This document shows, in pieces, positions 1-12,673 of a stretch of DNA of 64,000 nt (the first letter of the stretch is position 1; each line of letters opens with the position of its first letter). Made by a program: the position numbers and the translations under genes. The notes beneath the pieces were generated by a model that was given only the letters and a program-made list of their open reading frames with translations, was not told the DNA's origin and ran no database searches. The stretch is from Mesaphorura yosii. Its lineage: Eukaryota > Arthropoda > Collembola > Poduromorpha > Tullbergiidae. Location of the stretch: the NCBI GenBank assembly GCA_009869945.1, contig WIXG01000265.1, positions 1-64,000 on the forward strand, read 5' to 3'.

Positions 1-1589
1 GGACATAGACGTAACTTTACTCAAGCTATCCAGCCATGTACCACACTTGTGCCCCGCGCCTCCAGATTCGGCTGCAGGGTACCCCATAATAATTATTTGG
101 CACCCTGTACATCTGAACACCGGAGAAGGTGCACTTCCTTCGGCTAAGTCCACTGGTTTGAATTTTATACTGCTTTCCAATCGCATGGTTTTCATTGTGT
201 AGTCTGAATTATCATGCATGCAACTAGAACAGGGACCATTCTACCCCACTGACATAATGATATTTAAGAGACCAGTGGTCTTAATGACTTAAGGCTACGA
301 TCTGGGGTCTCACCCTTCCCCCACGTCGCTAATTATCAGCAGCAGCATAAGATATGAGAGTAGTGCGTAGGTGATGAGCAAACTATTAATTACCTGTCGT
401 CTGTCCTGTCATGTTTATGTTGACTCAATAAGTGTACTGCCACACTAAACATTGTTTCTATGATCGCGTCAGCGAGGGGCCTGCACAATTATTGATGTCA
501 TGCTTCTCTTCTTATCAGCTACTTTGAGATAACATTGGATAGGAATACGCGCGATAGACTGGATTTGTTTACCTCAGGGCCATTTTATGTTAGACTTAGT
601 TTGAAGCGAAGCCCGAGCACGTTGCCGGCAAATTTTTTGTGCCAGATTAGTAGACAACAGAGCTTAAGCAAGTTCAAAGTGAAGGTGCACTGGATTTCCA
701 GGCTGCTGGTGACTTTAACCTTTCCATTTCCGACTGACCCCAGTTATTTTACAGCAGTAAGTCATGCATGCACCAAATAACTAGCAGGTTCGTAGCTTGA
801 GGCATGTAGACATTTCCCTTCCACATTGTATCCGACCGAAATCACAGTAAATCGACTGATTGACATTTTTATAGCTTCTTTTTTATTAAATTGAGCCGGC
901 TCCGTTATTCCTAACAAACAAGCCAATAGAGCATGTACACACACCGAATTCTCATTCCGCCAGTAATGTAATCGGTTGCTCCATTGTTCAATTTACAAGC
1001 ATTTGCTTCTGTTTGTGACTCGCTCACTTTGGCTAAACCCGTGCATGCAATTTTCTTAAGAAGTATTCATTCGTTCCGTGTGTGCCTATCGTGTAAGTCA
1101 TCCTTCTTAACATTAGCATCTGGATCCTATTTTGTGCGAATAACTTTGGGAGATTAATCTTACCCGTGTTAATTATAACGTTTTACGCTCTGCACATGGC
1201 AAAAAACAAAGATCGTGTAGGAAGCGTCTTGAGGCCGGACGCGTTGTCTCATGTTGCCTTACATGTGTTGCATAACCGTGTGATTATTATTTCGCGTGCT
1301 CTGCAAAAAAAGGTCGCGTCTCATTGCGGCCGGGATGGGGCCATAAATTTTATGTCCTTGTCTTCCTCCATATCCTGTATTGATTCTTGCAATAAACGAC
1401 TAATTATGGGAGTGTTTACTTGCTGGCAACTCATGTGCGTGTGGGTTTTATACCGAAACCAGTTTCACACGCTCTGGGTCCACGGTCCTAAGGGAATAAT
1501 GCGATACTCTACGCCTCTTATCCAGTTTGAATCTGAATTCAAACTCGTCAAGTTGTAACCCCAGAATTGTTTGCTGTAATTTTGCAGGG
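1..1589. other. upstream region of hnRNP K, no gene recognised
   Basis: No convincing coding exon is visible. The open frames here are short, lack clean splice context and match no family I know. A good 3' splice site (TTTTGCAG ending at 1587) lies two bases before the hnRNP K start codon, so at least one untranslated 5' exon of that gene probably lies in this stretch or beyond the window edge. Confidence 0.5.
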
Positions 1590-3999
1590 ATGAAACGAGG
1601 AGGAACAGAAAGAGAAATGGGATCACCGCAAAAAAGAGCCCGAAACCTCGGATTCGAACTCAGAATCCTCATCCCCTCCCGTGTAAGCTTTTCGATACTT
1701 TGTTTGAGACGACGCCGACACAGAATATGATGACAAACTAATATGATGTTTATTGATTGTTTCAGGTTGCCGGATCCATCATCGGCAAAGGTGGCAGCAA
1801 CATAACTCGGTTGCGTTCAGAGGTGAGTTCGTGACACTGAACTATATTGAAATAAGTCAAGGCAAAAATATAAAGTAGTACTTGAGGTCAGGTCTGAATA
1901 TGGGGTGTCATGACCGATTCATGAGCTCCATTGACTCCATTCCGAGTAGCCCCACGTGGCATTCAGTACCCACCACCCACTTAATATCACAAGTCAAGGC
2001 CTTCCTGGTCGACTTGTTTGGTACTGGTTTCCCATCTCGTAAGTCCATGCGAGTCAAGCCCAACAATGCTGCCGACTTATTTTAAAGCAAACTATATTAT
2101 GACTATTTCTTAATGCCTTGGAATAACTTGACTGATGCTGAGACCCATTTTGTATTTTTTTCTGGTCGTTGATGCCCCGTCCCGCCCATACCCGCCCGTC
2201 ACACTATAGAACAAAGCTACCATAAGTGTCCCAGATTGCCCTGGCCCGGAACGGTAAAGCCCTCCCTCACAAATATATTGTTAAGAATTTAGTTCGTCTT
2301 TTCCAGTTCTGCAATACGTTCTCTTTTCTTTCTTTCTCAACGTCTCGTGCATTGCATTTTAATGAAGCATTTCATGAGCACTTTAATTTCCACGAAAGTG
2401 TCGTCATTATCAATTACTTCAGCATTTATCCATGGAAATATATTTATTAGAATGCAATTGCAACGAATTTCTCCGAACTTTAACGTATAATTTCAGTAGA
2501 TCTTATGTTCTGTCAGTAAGGCTCCAATTTCCTAATCAATTTGTAATAATTTCCACATTAAGAACTTTAAGTGCGTCTTGAAGTCTGGCACAAAGAAATT
2601 TGGAGATAATTGGCGTCTTACTGACTAAATATATTCACAAGTAGAGCCTGTGTTATCACCCAAAGCTAATCCATCTTCATTGTGCCTTTTCCAGGTTAAT
2701 TTCCATATCCGCTGATGAGCAAGATATTACTTTGGGAGTTTTAGGACAAGTCGTGCCTATAATAGAAGATGTAAGTCTTGCCTTGTTACTTATTAGTCTG
2801 TTATGTTAATCTTAATAACGAGACTATGCTCACAGGCAACGAGACGTGATGGCGGGGGTGATGGAAACGTGGAAGTGCGCCTTCTCTTTCATCATACTGT
2901 GGTCGGTTGTATCATCGGGAAAGGTGGAGCAAAAATCAAGGAATTGAGAGAGGTAAGACATGAACAGATTTTCATTCAATATGTTTATTCATTTGTTTAT
3001 GAATCAATGCCACTTGTCATCTTGTATCTTCTCAATAGACAACAGCAACTCAGATAAAGGTGTATGGAAGCTGCTGTCCCCGAAGCACAGACAGAGTCGT
3101 TGCAGTGTCGGGGAGTATTGATACAGTTCTTAATGCCATAAAGCAAATTGTTCTTCTTGTGAATGAAGTCAGTCGCTCTTTAAAATATTGTTTGAATTTG
3201 GAGTCCAAGAAACTTTATTTCGCATGCTTTGTTTTTAGAACCCGATCAAAGGACCAAATGATCCTTATGACCCCCACAATTTTGATGACATGTTTGCTGT
3301 GCAGTACGGCGGTTTCGGAGAACCGCGTGGTGGCTACGATGGGCCAAGTCGTGGTGGATTCCGAGGGGGCGGAGGTGGAAGAATGATGGGAGGCCCACGC
3401 GGAGGGGGAGGGTTTAGGGGCGGTGATGGGCCGAGAGGTGGCGGACGTGGCGGATTCAGAGACGGAGGTAGGGCAGGAATAGGCATAGCCATACAAATTT
3501 GGCATACGCCTTGACTTTTGATTTTCCGACTCAGGCTCATTATTGAAAGTAGATCGTTATTTCTCAGGGAGCAATGGAGGTAGACACGATGACTACGGAC
3601 CTCCTCCACCTGAAGGTGATTTTGACGACGAGGAACGAAGCACTACTCAAGTTACCATTCCCAAAGAAGTGAGAGATGAGACGAGTACTAATTATTAGTC
3701 GAGGTTTATATTGACGACGCACATTTTTACCTACAGTACGCTGGAGCTATTATCGGCAAAGGAGGCTCACGTATCAGAAGAATCAGAGCCGAGTCAGGAG
3801 CATCGATAACAATTGACGAGGCATTACCGGGCTCTGCCGACAGGATCATCACAATCTCTGGAGGCAACGGTCAGATCAGGATGGCGCAGTACCTTCTGCA
3901 GCAAAGGTCAGTTGCACTACTCATTAATCGTTAGCTCGATACATAATCTTATATTTTTGCTATTTCAGTGTGAAAGACCATGGCGACAGGAAGTTCTAG
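1590..3999 (+). CDS. HNRNPK: heterogeneous nuclear ribonucleoprotein K (three KH domains)
   Basis: This encodes an RNA- and single-stranded-DNA-binding nuclear protein that acts in splicing, mRNA stability and transcription. Ten coding exons join in frame: 1590-1682, 1766-1822, 2210-2253, 2695-2770, 2836-2952, 3039-3167, 3239-3467, 3568-3668, 3737-3906 and 3969-3999, giving about 348 residues. KH1 (about residues 25-95), KH2 (96-170) and KH3 (275-345) each carry the GxxG loop as IIGKGG. A glycine/arginine-rich RGG region (about 173-250) lies between KH2 and KH3, as in the family. The C-terminus [10 protein letters not shown] resembles the vertebrate ending SVKQYSGKFF. The exon at 2210-2253 is too short to be seen as an open frame; it was placed by its VPDCPGPER motif and matching phases. 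The start is the first ATG after a splice acceptor. It is shorter than the human protein because the proline-rich region is reduced. Confidence 0.95.
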
Positions 4000-5197
4000 G
4001 AGTGCCCTTCCAACGAGTTCCTGCGTTCAGAGCGACGGACTTTTATCTGTCTATAATGTCGGTTCTTTAGCGACTGTAGCCCAAATGTACTCATGTTTAT
4101 GTGAGCGAGTGTTTACAGGACTTTATTCTGATGTGCATTTCTTTATGGGTGTTCAGTAATGAAGAAATACCTTACTAATCTTAACATTCATAATCGTACG
4201 TGATATCAGCTTGATCACCTTCTGCTGAGCATTTAGCACCTTACACAAATGTAGACAGCTATACATTCACAATGTTAGCATTTTCGATAGCACGTTTGAT
4301 GTTCCTGGCACATTAACGTAACCTGCTTGACTGTATCCAAAACGTTGAATATTATTAATTCTGATCTGATAATGTTTCTGTGTTTCTACACGATACAAAA
4401 CGTACTTCATTTCAATTCATGCTTCCTGTGTCTTTGTTACAGATTTTTATTATTTTGAATTCATTCAAATTTGTTGTATGAAGTTGAGGCAACTCGTGAA
4501 AGTAGAGTTGACTTACAATATCTTGTCAGTAAAATGTTAAGTAGAAGATGCCGTAGTTTAGTGTAGAAATACTGCAAAGAATAGAGCTAGGAGGAAAAGA
4601 ACCAAGGTGGACTTTTGTGACGTTTGAAGTATTCTGCCTTCTAATAAGAACAGATAACTGTAAAATGGTAAATGTTGCTGGCCGTTTGCACTTGTGCACG
4701 GTGAACATACAAACCTATATTTAACTTCTAGATTCGACTAAATTTGTGTAAAATTTATTGCAAAGTTGAAATAAAATTTATAAATTATGCTTTGGCAGCA
4801 GCCAGAATCTGGTACCTCCATTGCTAAACATGGCTTTTGGCGGCATATTTCTCGTGGCGGTTGTCACGATGATCTCATATTTTCTACACTGGGATTGTCG
4901 GCTAAAATCTAACCACATTATGAATCAGCGCACCCGTGCTGGTGGCCGGTTCTCTCTTCTTTTGGCCACCTGCACTGCACGAACAAAGAGCTTGCATTAT
5001 TGACTAACAAAAAACACGGGTACCAAATGACCATGACCGATTACTGCTTGAAAATCCGCAAGAAGCCGTGTATGGAAATTTCCAGGAGTGACCATAGGTC
5101 TCGACGTTCAACACTCTTGCTGGTCGGTACACCCATTAAATTGTGATACCCGTCGTAATTTCGGGCCCAGTTCCCAAACCATTCGTTCCATCCCAGT
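4000..5197. other. hnRNP K 3' UTR and short spacer
   Basis: The first part is the probable 3' untranslated region of hnRNP K. A 60-codon open frame at 4821-5003 has a hydrophobic N-terminal part (from the ATG at 4830) but no relatives I recognise and no splice partner. It is left as an unsupported open frame. Confidence 0.4.
4770..4775 (+). promoter_or_regulatory. poly(A) signal of hnRNP K
   Basis: This AATAAA lies about 770 bp after the hnRNP K stop codon, in an AT-rich stretch without coding potential. That fits a 3' untranslated region running from 4000 to about 4800. Confidence 0.5.
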
Positions 5198-7029
5198 GTG
5201 GTGGAGTGTCCAGTGGCAATTGCACATGCCAATTTTTCGACCATGAATAAACGTATTCACACCGCGATCTTTGTCCAATTTAACGAGTTTATTTTAGAAC
5301 TCGGACCTCGCTTTGTCGTGGAGTCCTCTTTTGTCGCTCTCCCTTTTTCACGGTCTAGGGCACTACGTCTTGCTGAACACCAGAAGCTATTTAAACAGCC
5401 GTCGTGGAGCTCGATGCCTTCAGTTGGACAGAGGTGGCATAATAAGGTAATTCAAACCTACCAGTCACCATTTGAACTTCAACGAAATCAAGCGAACTTC
5501 TTGCATTTTATGATGGGCACGAACACAAACGCCTGTTGCTGCGCAAGCAGCGCCTCCAATCAAGGCGGACTAAATTTTGAAAACTACAAGATTCTTGACG
5601 CACCAACTGAGGTTCGAGGCGAGGCGCCTGATGGCAAAGTGGCGCTTAGAGGAATGGGATTGCTGCCATGCTATCACAGAATTCAAACCACCCCGTTGGA
5701 AGTCAGTGTCAAAACTGTAAGGAATTTGAGTTTAATTGTCAAATCGCTTGACAACATTTTTACAGCTGTTTGAAAATACGTAGGCTGTCCTTAATATAAA
5801 CCCACCGAAGCGTCTCACCCCGTTGCCGGGCTGTGCCTGGCCACACATCATCGGAGGTAGAAACATGTTCATCGTCACGGCGGGGCCTAGCCAATACGAC
5901 AAGAGCTTTTCGTATGTGATTCCAATTGCGTCCAAAGCGATTAAAGATGCTGAACTTGTCAAACATGTAAAGCAAGTCTGCTTTTATGGAATAATTTGTC
6001 GTGTTTTACAAATGAAATTTACGATTCAGGCGAGAGGTCCCGGCCCGTATGGCGTCATTCTGTACAGTTCAAAAGAAGGTGGCATCATAATTGGAAATCT
6101 TCTTAGCAGTTTGGTCGATGCAACTATGTTGGTTTGTCATGGCTTCCTTCCAGATCCGACCATGGAAAACAAATTGATAGTGCGGCCGGATTTTATCATT
6201 TGCGAGCCCAGATTCTTCGTGTTGGCCAATAGGAATCATCCAGAGATGTTTGAACTTGGACGGTTTGTGTTGCATTTACTATAAATGACCGGACCGAGTG
6301 ACTTACAAAGTATTCGAATATTACAGTCTCAAATTTTTTGTCATTCACGGCTCTCTTCGCTCATTTCACGATTTAGAGGAAACTTACAAAGTATGTATGA
6401 CCATTGCGAACGAATTTTTGCACTATGGCAAAAGCAGACCCTGGCATCTGCAAACAATACTCTGCACCCATGTCTTGATGGACATTATGTACAGCGCGTG
6501 CGAAGAGTTTTTCACAAAGCCCGTCATGGTGTCGGAACCCGTCTCACATTATGTCTGGCATGGAAGAGCTGGAACGCCAGACCCATATCTTGGAGTGGCC
6601 CTTAATCTTCTGGCCGAGCCGTCATCAGAGAACTTGGAAACAGATTCTGATGCTTGTGACACCATGAAAGATTTGCAGCCACAACCAAAATTCATGGCCA
6701 AGAATTTGAAGCCTTCAGGCACAATTACAAAAAATGGCTCCAGAACTCGGGTACAAACACGTCGTATGGACAAAATTGGCGGCGACAAATTTATTAAAAT
6801 ATGGCTTGTTATTTCAGAGAATGGTATCACGCCTCTTCTTGAAATGACGCTGATGAAAATGTGTCCGAGATTTGAGTGGGAGCTGTAATGCCCGAGGGAA
6901 TATGAAATCATCCATAAACACACCAGCCTCGTATATTTCTACTTCATGTCAGATGCTCTAAGTCAGGATTCTGGCTCACTGAACACTGAAGAATTAGAAG
7001 ATAAGACGAGATTCCATGATCGCATATAA
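5198..7029 (+). pseudogene. decayed TDRD12/Yb-like DEAD-box helicase
   Basis: The spliced translation looks like the first RecA lobe of a DEAD-box helicase of the degenerate TDRD12/Yb type, a family of piRNA-pathway scaffold proteins. Proposed exons are 5198-5716, 5766-5966, 6030-6262 and 6327-7029, with matching phases. Helicase landmarks run in order. GCAWPHIIGGRN corresponds to the region before motif I. AGPSQYDKSF is a weakened Walker A that keeps only the lysine-serine. RGPGPYGVILYSS is motif Ia. RPDFIICEPR is motif Ib. LKFFVIHG stands where DEAD should be, and PWHLQTILCTH stands where SAT should be. Two in-frame stops interrupt it, TAG at 5781-5783 and TAA at 6886-6888, and similarity appears to continue past both (after the second as FYFMSDAL). 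Most of the second lobe and any Tudor domain are missing. It could be a pseudogene, a partial duplicate or a gene with assembly errors. The family assignment rests on motif order only. Confidence 0.5.
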
Positions 7030-8010
7030 GATTGGAGTTGACAGTTGGAGTTCGAAAACTGTTTGACATTTTAGTTTACCTGGAATTCTAATAGTGTAAT
7101 GCGTAGCTGTATGGATTTGGGGCTTAACATAATTGAATAAAGCATTGTAATTCAATCTGCTTTTTCCAACATTGCCTTTTCTGCCGCGAGACAGATTAGA
7201 TTGGATGACCATTATGACGTGTATTGTCCAAAGATACGATCTTCTTTCGATCTGTGTGTATCTTATGAATGTTGGCAGTTTGAAAATTTCACCAAATGAT
7301 CTGAATGGTTGCGTCAGAAAGAGCCTAGGCACAAGTCAAATACGAGTCGAAGGAGAATTAAACCGCACCAGCCAGTAAACAAACATGTCTTTGATAATCA
7401 AAGAAAATCATAGGAAATTTAATACACCTGGAACAATAAATAAATTACATTGCAACATGGAATTTTTTATACAAGTGAGTCATCGTTTTCCATTCTAAAA
7501 TACCTCGCAAGCACATGAAAGATAATTACTAAGAATTACGTGATCAACATGTTTGTGTTATCGTACTTGAGTGTTATATTTAGAATTTTAGCCAATTTCT
7601 AAGACCCTAAAGTTCTCAGCGTACATTCAAGGACTAATATTCTACCATCAATTAAAGCTAAATGGGGCCAGGGAAGAGTACATGAGAAATGGAAAGTAGA
7701 AATAAACGCAAATTCCACAAGCTGCCGTTTGCTAATCTATACAAAATATGCACGAGAAGAAGTTCATTGCATTCTTAACCTGAAGCCAAGCGTCGGAAAG
7801 AGAACTAAAAACAATTGATTACATAAATTTGAGACATTTGAAGGATTAAGTTGAATTACTCGAATTGTTATGATTATTTTGAGGTACTTTCAATGTCCTT
7901 TCTTGAGAAACACATAATATATTAAAACTCTCTGTGAAATTTACTCCTACGTTCTTGTGCTTCTGTGGGCTACCTTACTTGAATTGTGCAGTACATAACG
8001 CCGCATTTGC
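7030..8010. other. spacer between the helicase remnant and the neuropeptide gene
   Basis: AT-rich sequence without a supported gene. AATAAA occurs at 7136-7141 and again near 7436. Open frames here are short and lack homology. The lower part is probably the 3' untranslated region of the neuropeptide gene on the minus strand. Confidence 0.4.
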
Positions 8011-9242
8011 TCAGCCTAAGAATTCGGATCCCATGAGTTTACGCTTCTTGTCGTGTTCGATGGGTAGCCTCGCCCCGAATGCCTTGTGCCATTTGTTGAC
8101 AAGGTTAAAAGTTGACGGCCTGTGCACATCCCGTTTGCCTAAGAATTCTGATCCGAGTCCACGCTTCAACGATTGGAGCTTGTTCATCCACGCCGCGTCG
8201 TCAACCCCGCCTGATAACGCGCTGGTCTGACTGAAGGGATTGGGCTGGTAGTACGGCTGCTGTGGTCGGCTGTTGGTTGCATATCTGGTCGAAGTCGGAT
8301 ACTGCTGCATGGGCAATGAAGCAAGACCAAAAGAGTGTATCGGGTTGCTGTAGTCCTCATCCTCTGGGTCCTTTGTGTAGAAAAACTGGTAGTCCTCTGG
8401 ATGCTGCTGCTGACTCCTCTTGCCAAGAAATTCCGACCCAAGTTTACGTTTGCCCAGAAATTCCGATCCCAGTGCCCTTCTTTTCTCGAATGTGTAGCCG
8501 TGGAAGTTGGGAATGGTTCTGCAATTGCACAACAGGCATGAGAAATCTTAGAATTACTGGAGCTGAAGTATGAACCGCTGACGCGCATTAAGTAAGTGTC
8601 AAGGACAACATTTACGACGCTTTATAATTGTGAATTACGCCGTCATAGACTATTTTGTCCCATCTCTGGCGTGTTTTTCATTTCTGAATCACATCGCGCC
8701 TGACTCATAATTGAATTGCTCGAAAAAATTCGCGTTACCGTTTGCCAAGAAACTCTGAGCCCATTCTTCTTTTGTCCGATGGAGAAATAAAGTTGTTAGG
8801 ATCGTCCTCGTCTACCGAACTCTCAGCATGATCCTCTTCTGATCTTCCTACGACATAAGCGTAATACAATGCGTGTTAATAAGTTCCAGATCCCATTGAA
8901 GCATAGAATAGCATTGCATAGTGCATGAGGTTCCGGGGAAGTTGAGAAACTTTGCGAGTAAACACAGAGTCACCGATTCATTCATTGGTGCTGCTGAATC
9001 AACTTGTAATTGCAAGGTGTGGGCGTAATCGACTTACACAAAGGTTAAGTTGAAACGGGGCGCACCGAAAATTTTAGTAAAATACTGGAGAACTTACGAT
9101 CGATGCCATCGTCTTGGGACAGTGCCACTGCAGCTGCTGGCGGACCTTCTGCGGCTGAAGAGGATTGAGTGTTTGCCAAAACAAATACATGAGTGCTAAT
9201 GAAGAGAAGAATTAGCGAAGATGAAATGCTTTCAGGTCTCAT
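8011..9242 (-). CDS. GSEFLamide (EFLamide/TRH-like) neuropeptide precursor
   Basis: This is a secreted prohormone of 253 residues that should be processed in neurosecretory cells to C-terminally amidated peptides. Three exons join in frame: 9098-9242, 8739-8847 and 8518-8011. Exon 1 starts at ATG 9242 and encodes a signal peptide (core LILLFISTHVFVLA). Five copies of the core GSEFLG follow, four of them followed by the KR cleavage site. Predicted products are MGSEFLa, ALGSEFLa, KLGSEFLa (or LGSEFLa), GLGSEFLa and LMGSEFLa (or a longer KLMGSEFLa), with the glycine serving as amide donor. The last copy has no basic site: the glycine is directly followed by the stop codon. Spacers of acidic or Gln/Tyr-rich sequence lie between copies. 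Known arthropod GSEFLamide precursors share this layout. The likely receptor is a TRH-receptor-type GPCR, by family inference. Confidence 0.93.
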
Positions 9243-12200
9243 GACTTCTGGAGAATTGTTTTTACGGTGCGCAGCGGACTTCCTTAGATCTGCAATTTTA
9301 GGGAAATAATTGGTGGCATTAATTGAATAATTATTGGAGTATTAACAGTGTTCAACGCGTAAGCCTTGTTTGCTCCTCACGCCCTCATTCATGTCGCGTG
9401 ACTTATTCATGTGCTTTGATCTGCGGCTCGCGCTTTAAATAGCCTTTGCTTTAGCGATTTCCTAATCATATTCTAGTGATTTGTCACAGATAAACAAGGG
9501 GAAATCGGGACGCGTATGAAAAAATCATCGAACGAATGAAATCCAGAAACAAAATGTGGACAAAGTGTGCGAGAATTTATTTCCACCAGAAAATTTTAAA
9601 ATTGTTGCTTCCTCCTCAACTAGCAGTCATAAAAATATAACGAATACAGCCACGATGCGAGGGTGAGGCAAAAGATAGGATCTCAAAAAGACAAATTTAA
9701 ATTTTACATCGGATTCAGGACAGCGTGAATTTGAATATGAATGTAGGCGCATATCATGCCCGTTCCGATTTTTACTTATTGGCTCGGGTTCAGGTTCAAG
9801 TTTTCCGGGATTCTCATATACAAAATCGCTTCACGTATCTCGCGACTTCTTGTTCAATTCGTTGCGCGGTTCGAGGTGGGGATAACTTTTTCCCACTTAA
9901 GTACTTCATTTTTACTACTTGAATAAAATCTTGAAAAAGAAAATGTTGGGAAGCATAATCGAAGAGAAGGAAGAGATTCTGGACTAACAAATTTGGAAAT
10001 ATTCACTCATTTGGCAAGGTTGACATTCGATAGTTTGGCAGAGAAATAGAAAGACACCAGCGACAGTCACAATTTTATTACATTTCATTTGTAATAAATA
10101 AAGTCAAGCGAAATCAAGGACAGATGGCTTTTGACGAAAGTCGGCATTTATCGTATACAAAGGGACTGAATCCGCCTCAACGGTGCACTGGTGAAGGTCT
10201 TGGTCTTGATTGACATCGGGAATAAGTGTGCGCTTCAATGGGGTACGATTGTACCTGCGAAGTCGCAAATCTGCAAAAGGCAATTACTGCGTCTCAACTA
10301 CTGTGGAGGTACCTAACAAGAGTATGAGTCAGATTCCAATCTGTGCTTGTTATGAATGGAACTGAGCAATACATATCAAGATGGAATGAGAACTTGCTCG
10401 ACGACTACAACATTAGAATAAATTCGCAATGTGTCACTCGTGTTTCACTTTCCGGTGTAAACCTGCTCTCATTTTGCCCTTCTGCTTTAATATTCATAAG
10501 AATTCAACGTGTTCTCTCCGTGAGTAAACCAGCCGAATAGATGTTGCGACATTCAAAAAGCGTGGGCCTAAGGAGAAATTAGAAAAAGAAACCTCTGAGG
10601 GCTTTCCGGAGAACAAACCCGTAACAAAGTAAGGAATCTATTATGGAATGGAGTCAAGTTGCCAACCTGGAGGCTGCTCAACCTATCAAATTACATTAAG
10701 CATCCATTAAATCTCTTACTTGAGAATCAACACATGTAAAAGGGCACTCTTTAAGTGATCATTGCATGTCGTTTCTATTTCAAGAACATGTCGGGACCGA
10801 AATTCATTCCTCCGTCCCATGACTTTCTCCCCGGCTTTCAGCACTATGTGAAATATTACGTATTCCGTTTGAAGATATCATATGACTCTCAGTACTCTCA
10901 GTGATTCACTAATATAGGAAAATGGGACCCATTGTATTATCCAGGTGGACAGTTATAAAAAGATGGGACTGATTTACATTTACAGTGAAAATTATTCGCA
11001 ATAGAATTGCCGGCTGACACTTCTTCCTGAAAAATTGTACAATGCCTGGACCACGGCATTAACTTAGACTATTCGATAAATTCAGTAAATTGAAACCGAA
11101 AATGCGCCGTTCCTATACTAGCTAGTATCAGTCCATATCAATGACGAAAGAACGTGTCTCGGATACAAATTTCAACGCGAGGAGATTGAATAGACGAGTC
11201 ATACGGGTTTCTATTTCCATTTCAGGACTTTTAAATTATTCTTGATATTTGAGCACTGAAGGCAGCCAGGCAAAGCAATCGAACGGTACTGGCGATCAAC
11301 GAAGAAGCAACTCTTCATCTCACTTCAAAGCATCGCTCAATTCAAACTAGTGTCAATTTCTCAACAGTTCAACCGAAAGAAAGGTTATGTCAACTTTAAC
11401 TACTCCGTCGTAAGGCCATGATGCACACGCTTTGCGTGTTGCAATAGCCAAATAGGCGCAGTACGCTAAACGATGGTTACCGATTCTGTTTCATCATGAC
11501 CTGCAAGCATTTGCGTCAGCAACTGAAAAGTTTGTGCTCAGCCCAACACATGCCCACCCAAAGCATGCAGATTGCAAAACGGTAAAATGGCGAATGAGTT
11601 TCATTTGGTGTCTGCAAATTTGTACCCAGAAACTCGACACTACTTGACAATTTGAAATGAGCGTAGGTTTACCCGACAGGTGATGTTCAATTTCGCTTGG
11701 GGATCGTAAATTCGATCTCAAGTTTATGGTACCCATTAACAGCTGTGCTAAAGCACGTGATAAGCGATTCCTCCGAGATGAACTCTCCTATTGCATGTAG
11801 GAGTTGCTCCGATATTAGTGTAGATGCAAGTTTACAAACTAATTTCATTGAAAATGTCCAATGTGGAGACTGAAACGCATTTCGAAAACCATAGCATAGC
11901 GACCAGTCCGGTTTGTCTGAACAAAGTTTGCAACGTAATTAAGTACTGAGCAGTGCGCAGTGCTCCCGAAAGATTAGCCGACTAACAAATTTCTGGACTA
12001 GAAAATTAGGAACGCGGTCAGGCTTAATCACCATAAATACCGGAAAGAAGTCCGAATTCGTTGTGTTCGCTCAGTATTGGCGACAGGAAATGAAAGGAAA
12101 CTCATTTCATTTCGACGATGGTGATACCAAAATTAACAACTACGTAAAAATTGTCATTCGAAATCCCATCTAATCTGAATTCCCATGAGAGTAGGACACC

Positions 12201-12673
12201 ATGCATAATGTAAAGGACATCGGAAACAGGATGAATGAAATATAGTATACTGTTTTCTCATCTCTTCTTCGCGTTCTCCGTAGGAAGACCTACCTTCCTT
12301 GTTGGTGTGCTCTCACATTTGGCCCGAACATAGCAAAAAACTTGTACAGGTAAAATTACCAGCTCAATTTGCCCACAAACCATTTATTTTTGGTCTTTAG
12401 AGTTGGAACTGTTGGTCTTAAATTATCTGCGACAAAGTGTTCGGGCACTTTATTTACAGTCTTGTGCTAATTCCAGTCTTTGTTCAAAAATCCATCAGAC
12501 AAGCCAAAATTATCCCGTTTAAGCAGGGTTCCGATGAATCCGACACCAGACAAGGCTGGGCTGGAATCACAAAAGTGGGGGTCTGGACTCGGAATCGAAA
12601 AAAGTTGTCAGATTTGAACCGGCTTCAGAGTCAGAAGCCCTGATTCAGAATCGAACGGAACCATGATTTATCG
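9243..12673. other. gene-poor region upstream of the neuropeptide gene
   Basis: About 3.4 kb on the 5' side of the neuropeptide gene. No exon with both homology and splice context was found. Untranslated exons or regulatory DNA of the neuropeptide gene could lie here, but nothing in the sequence shows this directly. Confidence 0.4.

Noticed and set aside
5041..5244. Minus-strand open frame with a protein-like run (GWNEWFGNWARNYDG)
   Set aside because: No ATG context or splice partners, and it overlaps the start of the plus-strand helicase remnant, which has stronger evidence.
8184..8588. Second minus-strand open frame over the neuropeptide exon
   Set aside because: It is the same exon read in another frame; the repeated GSEFLGKR frame is clearly the real one.
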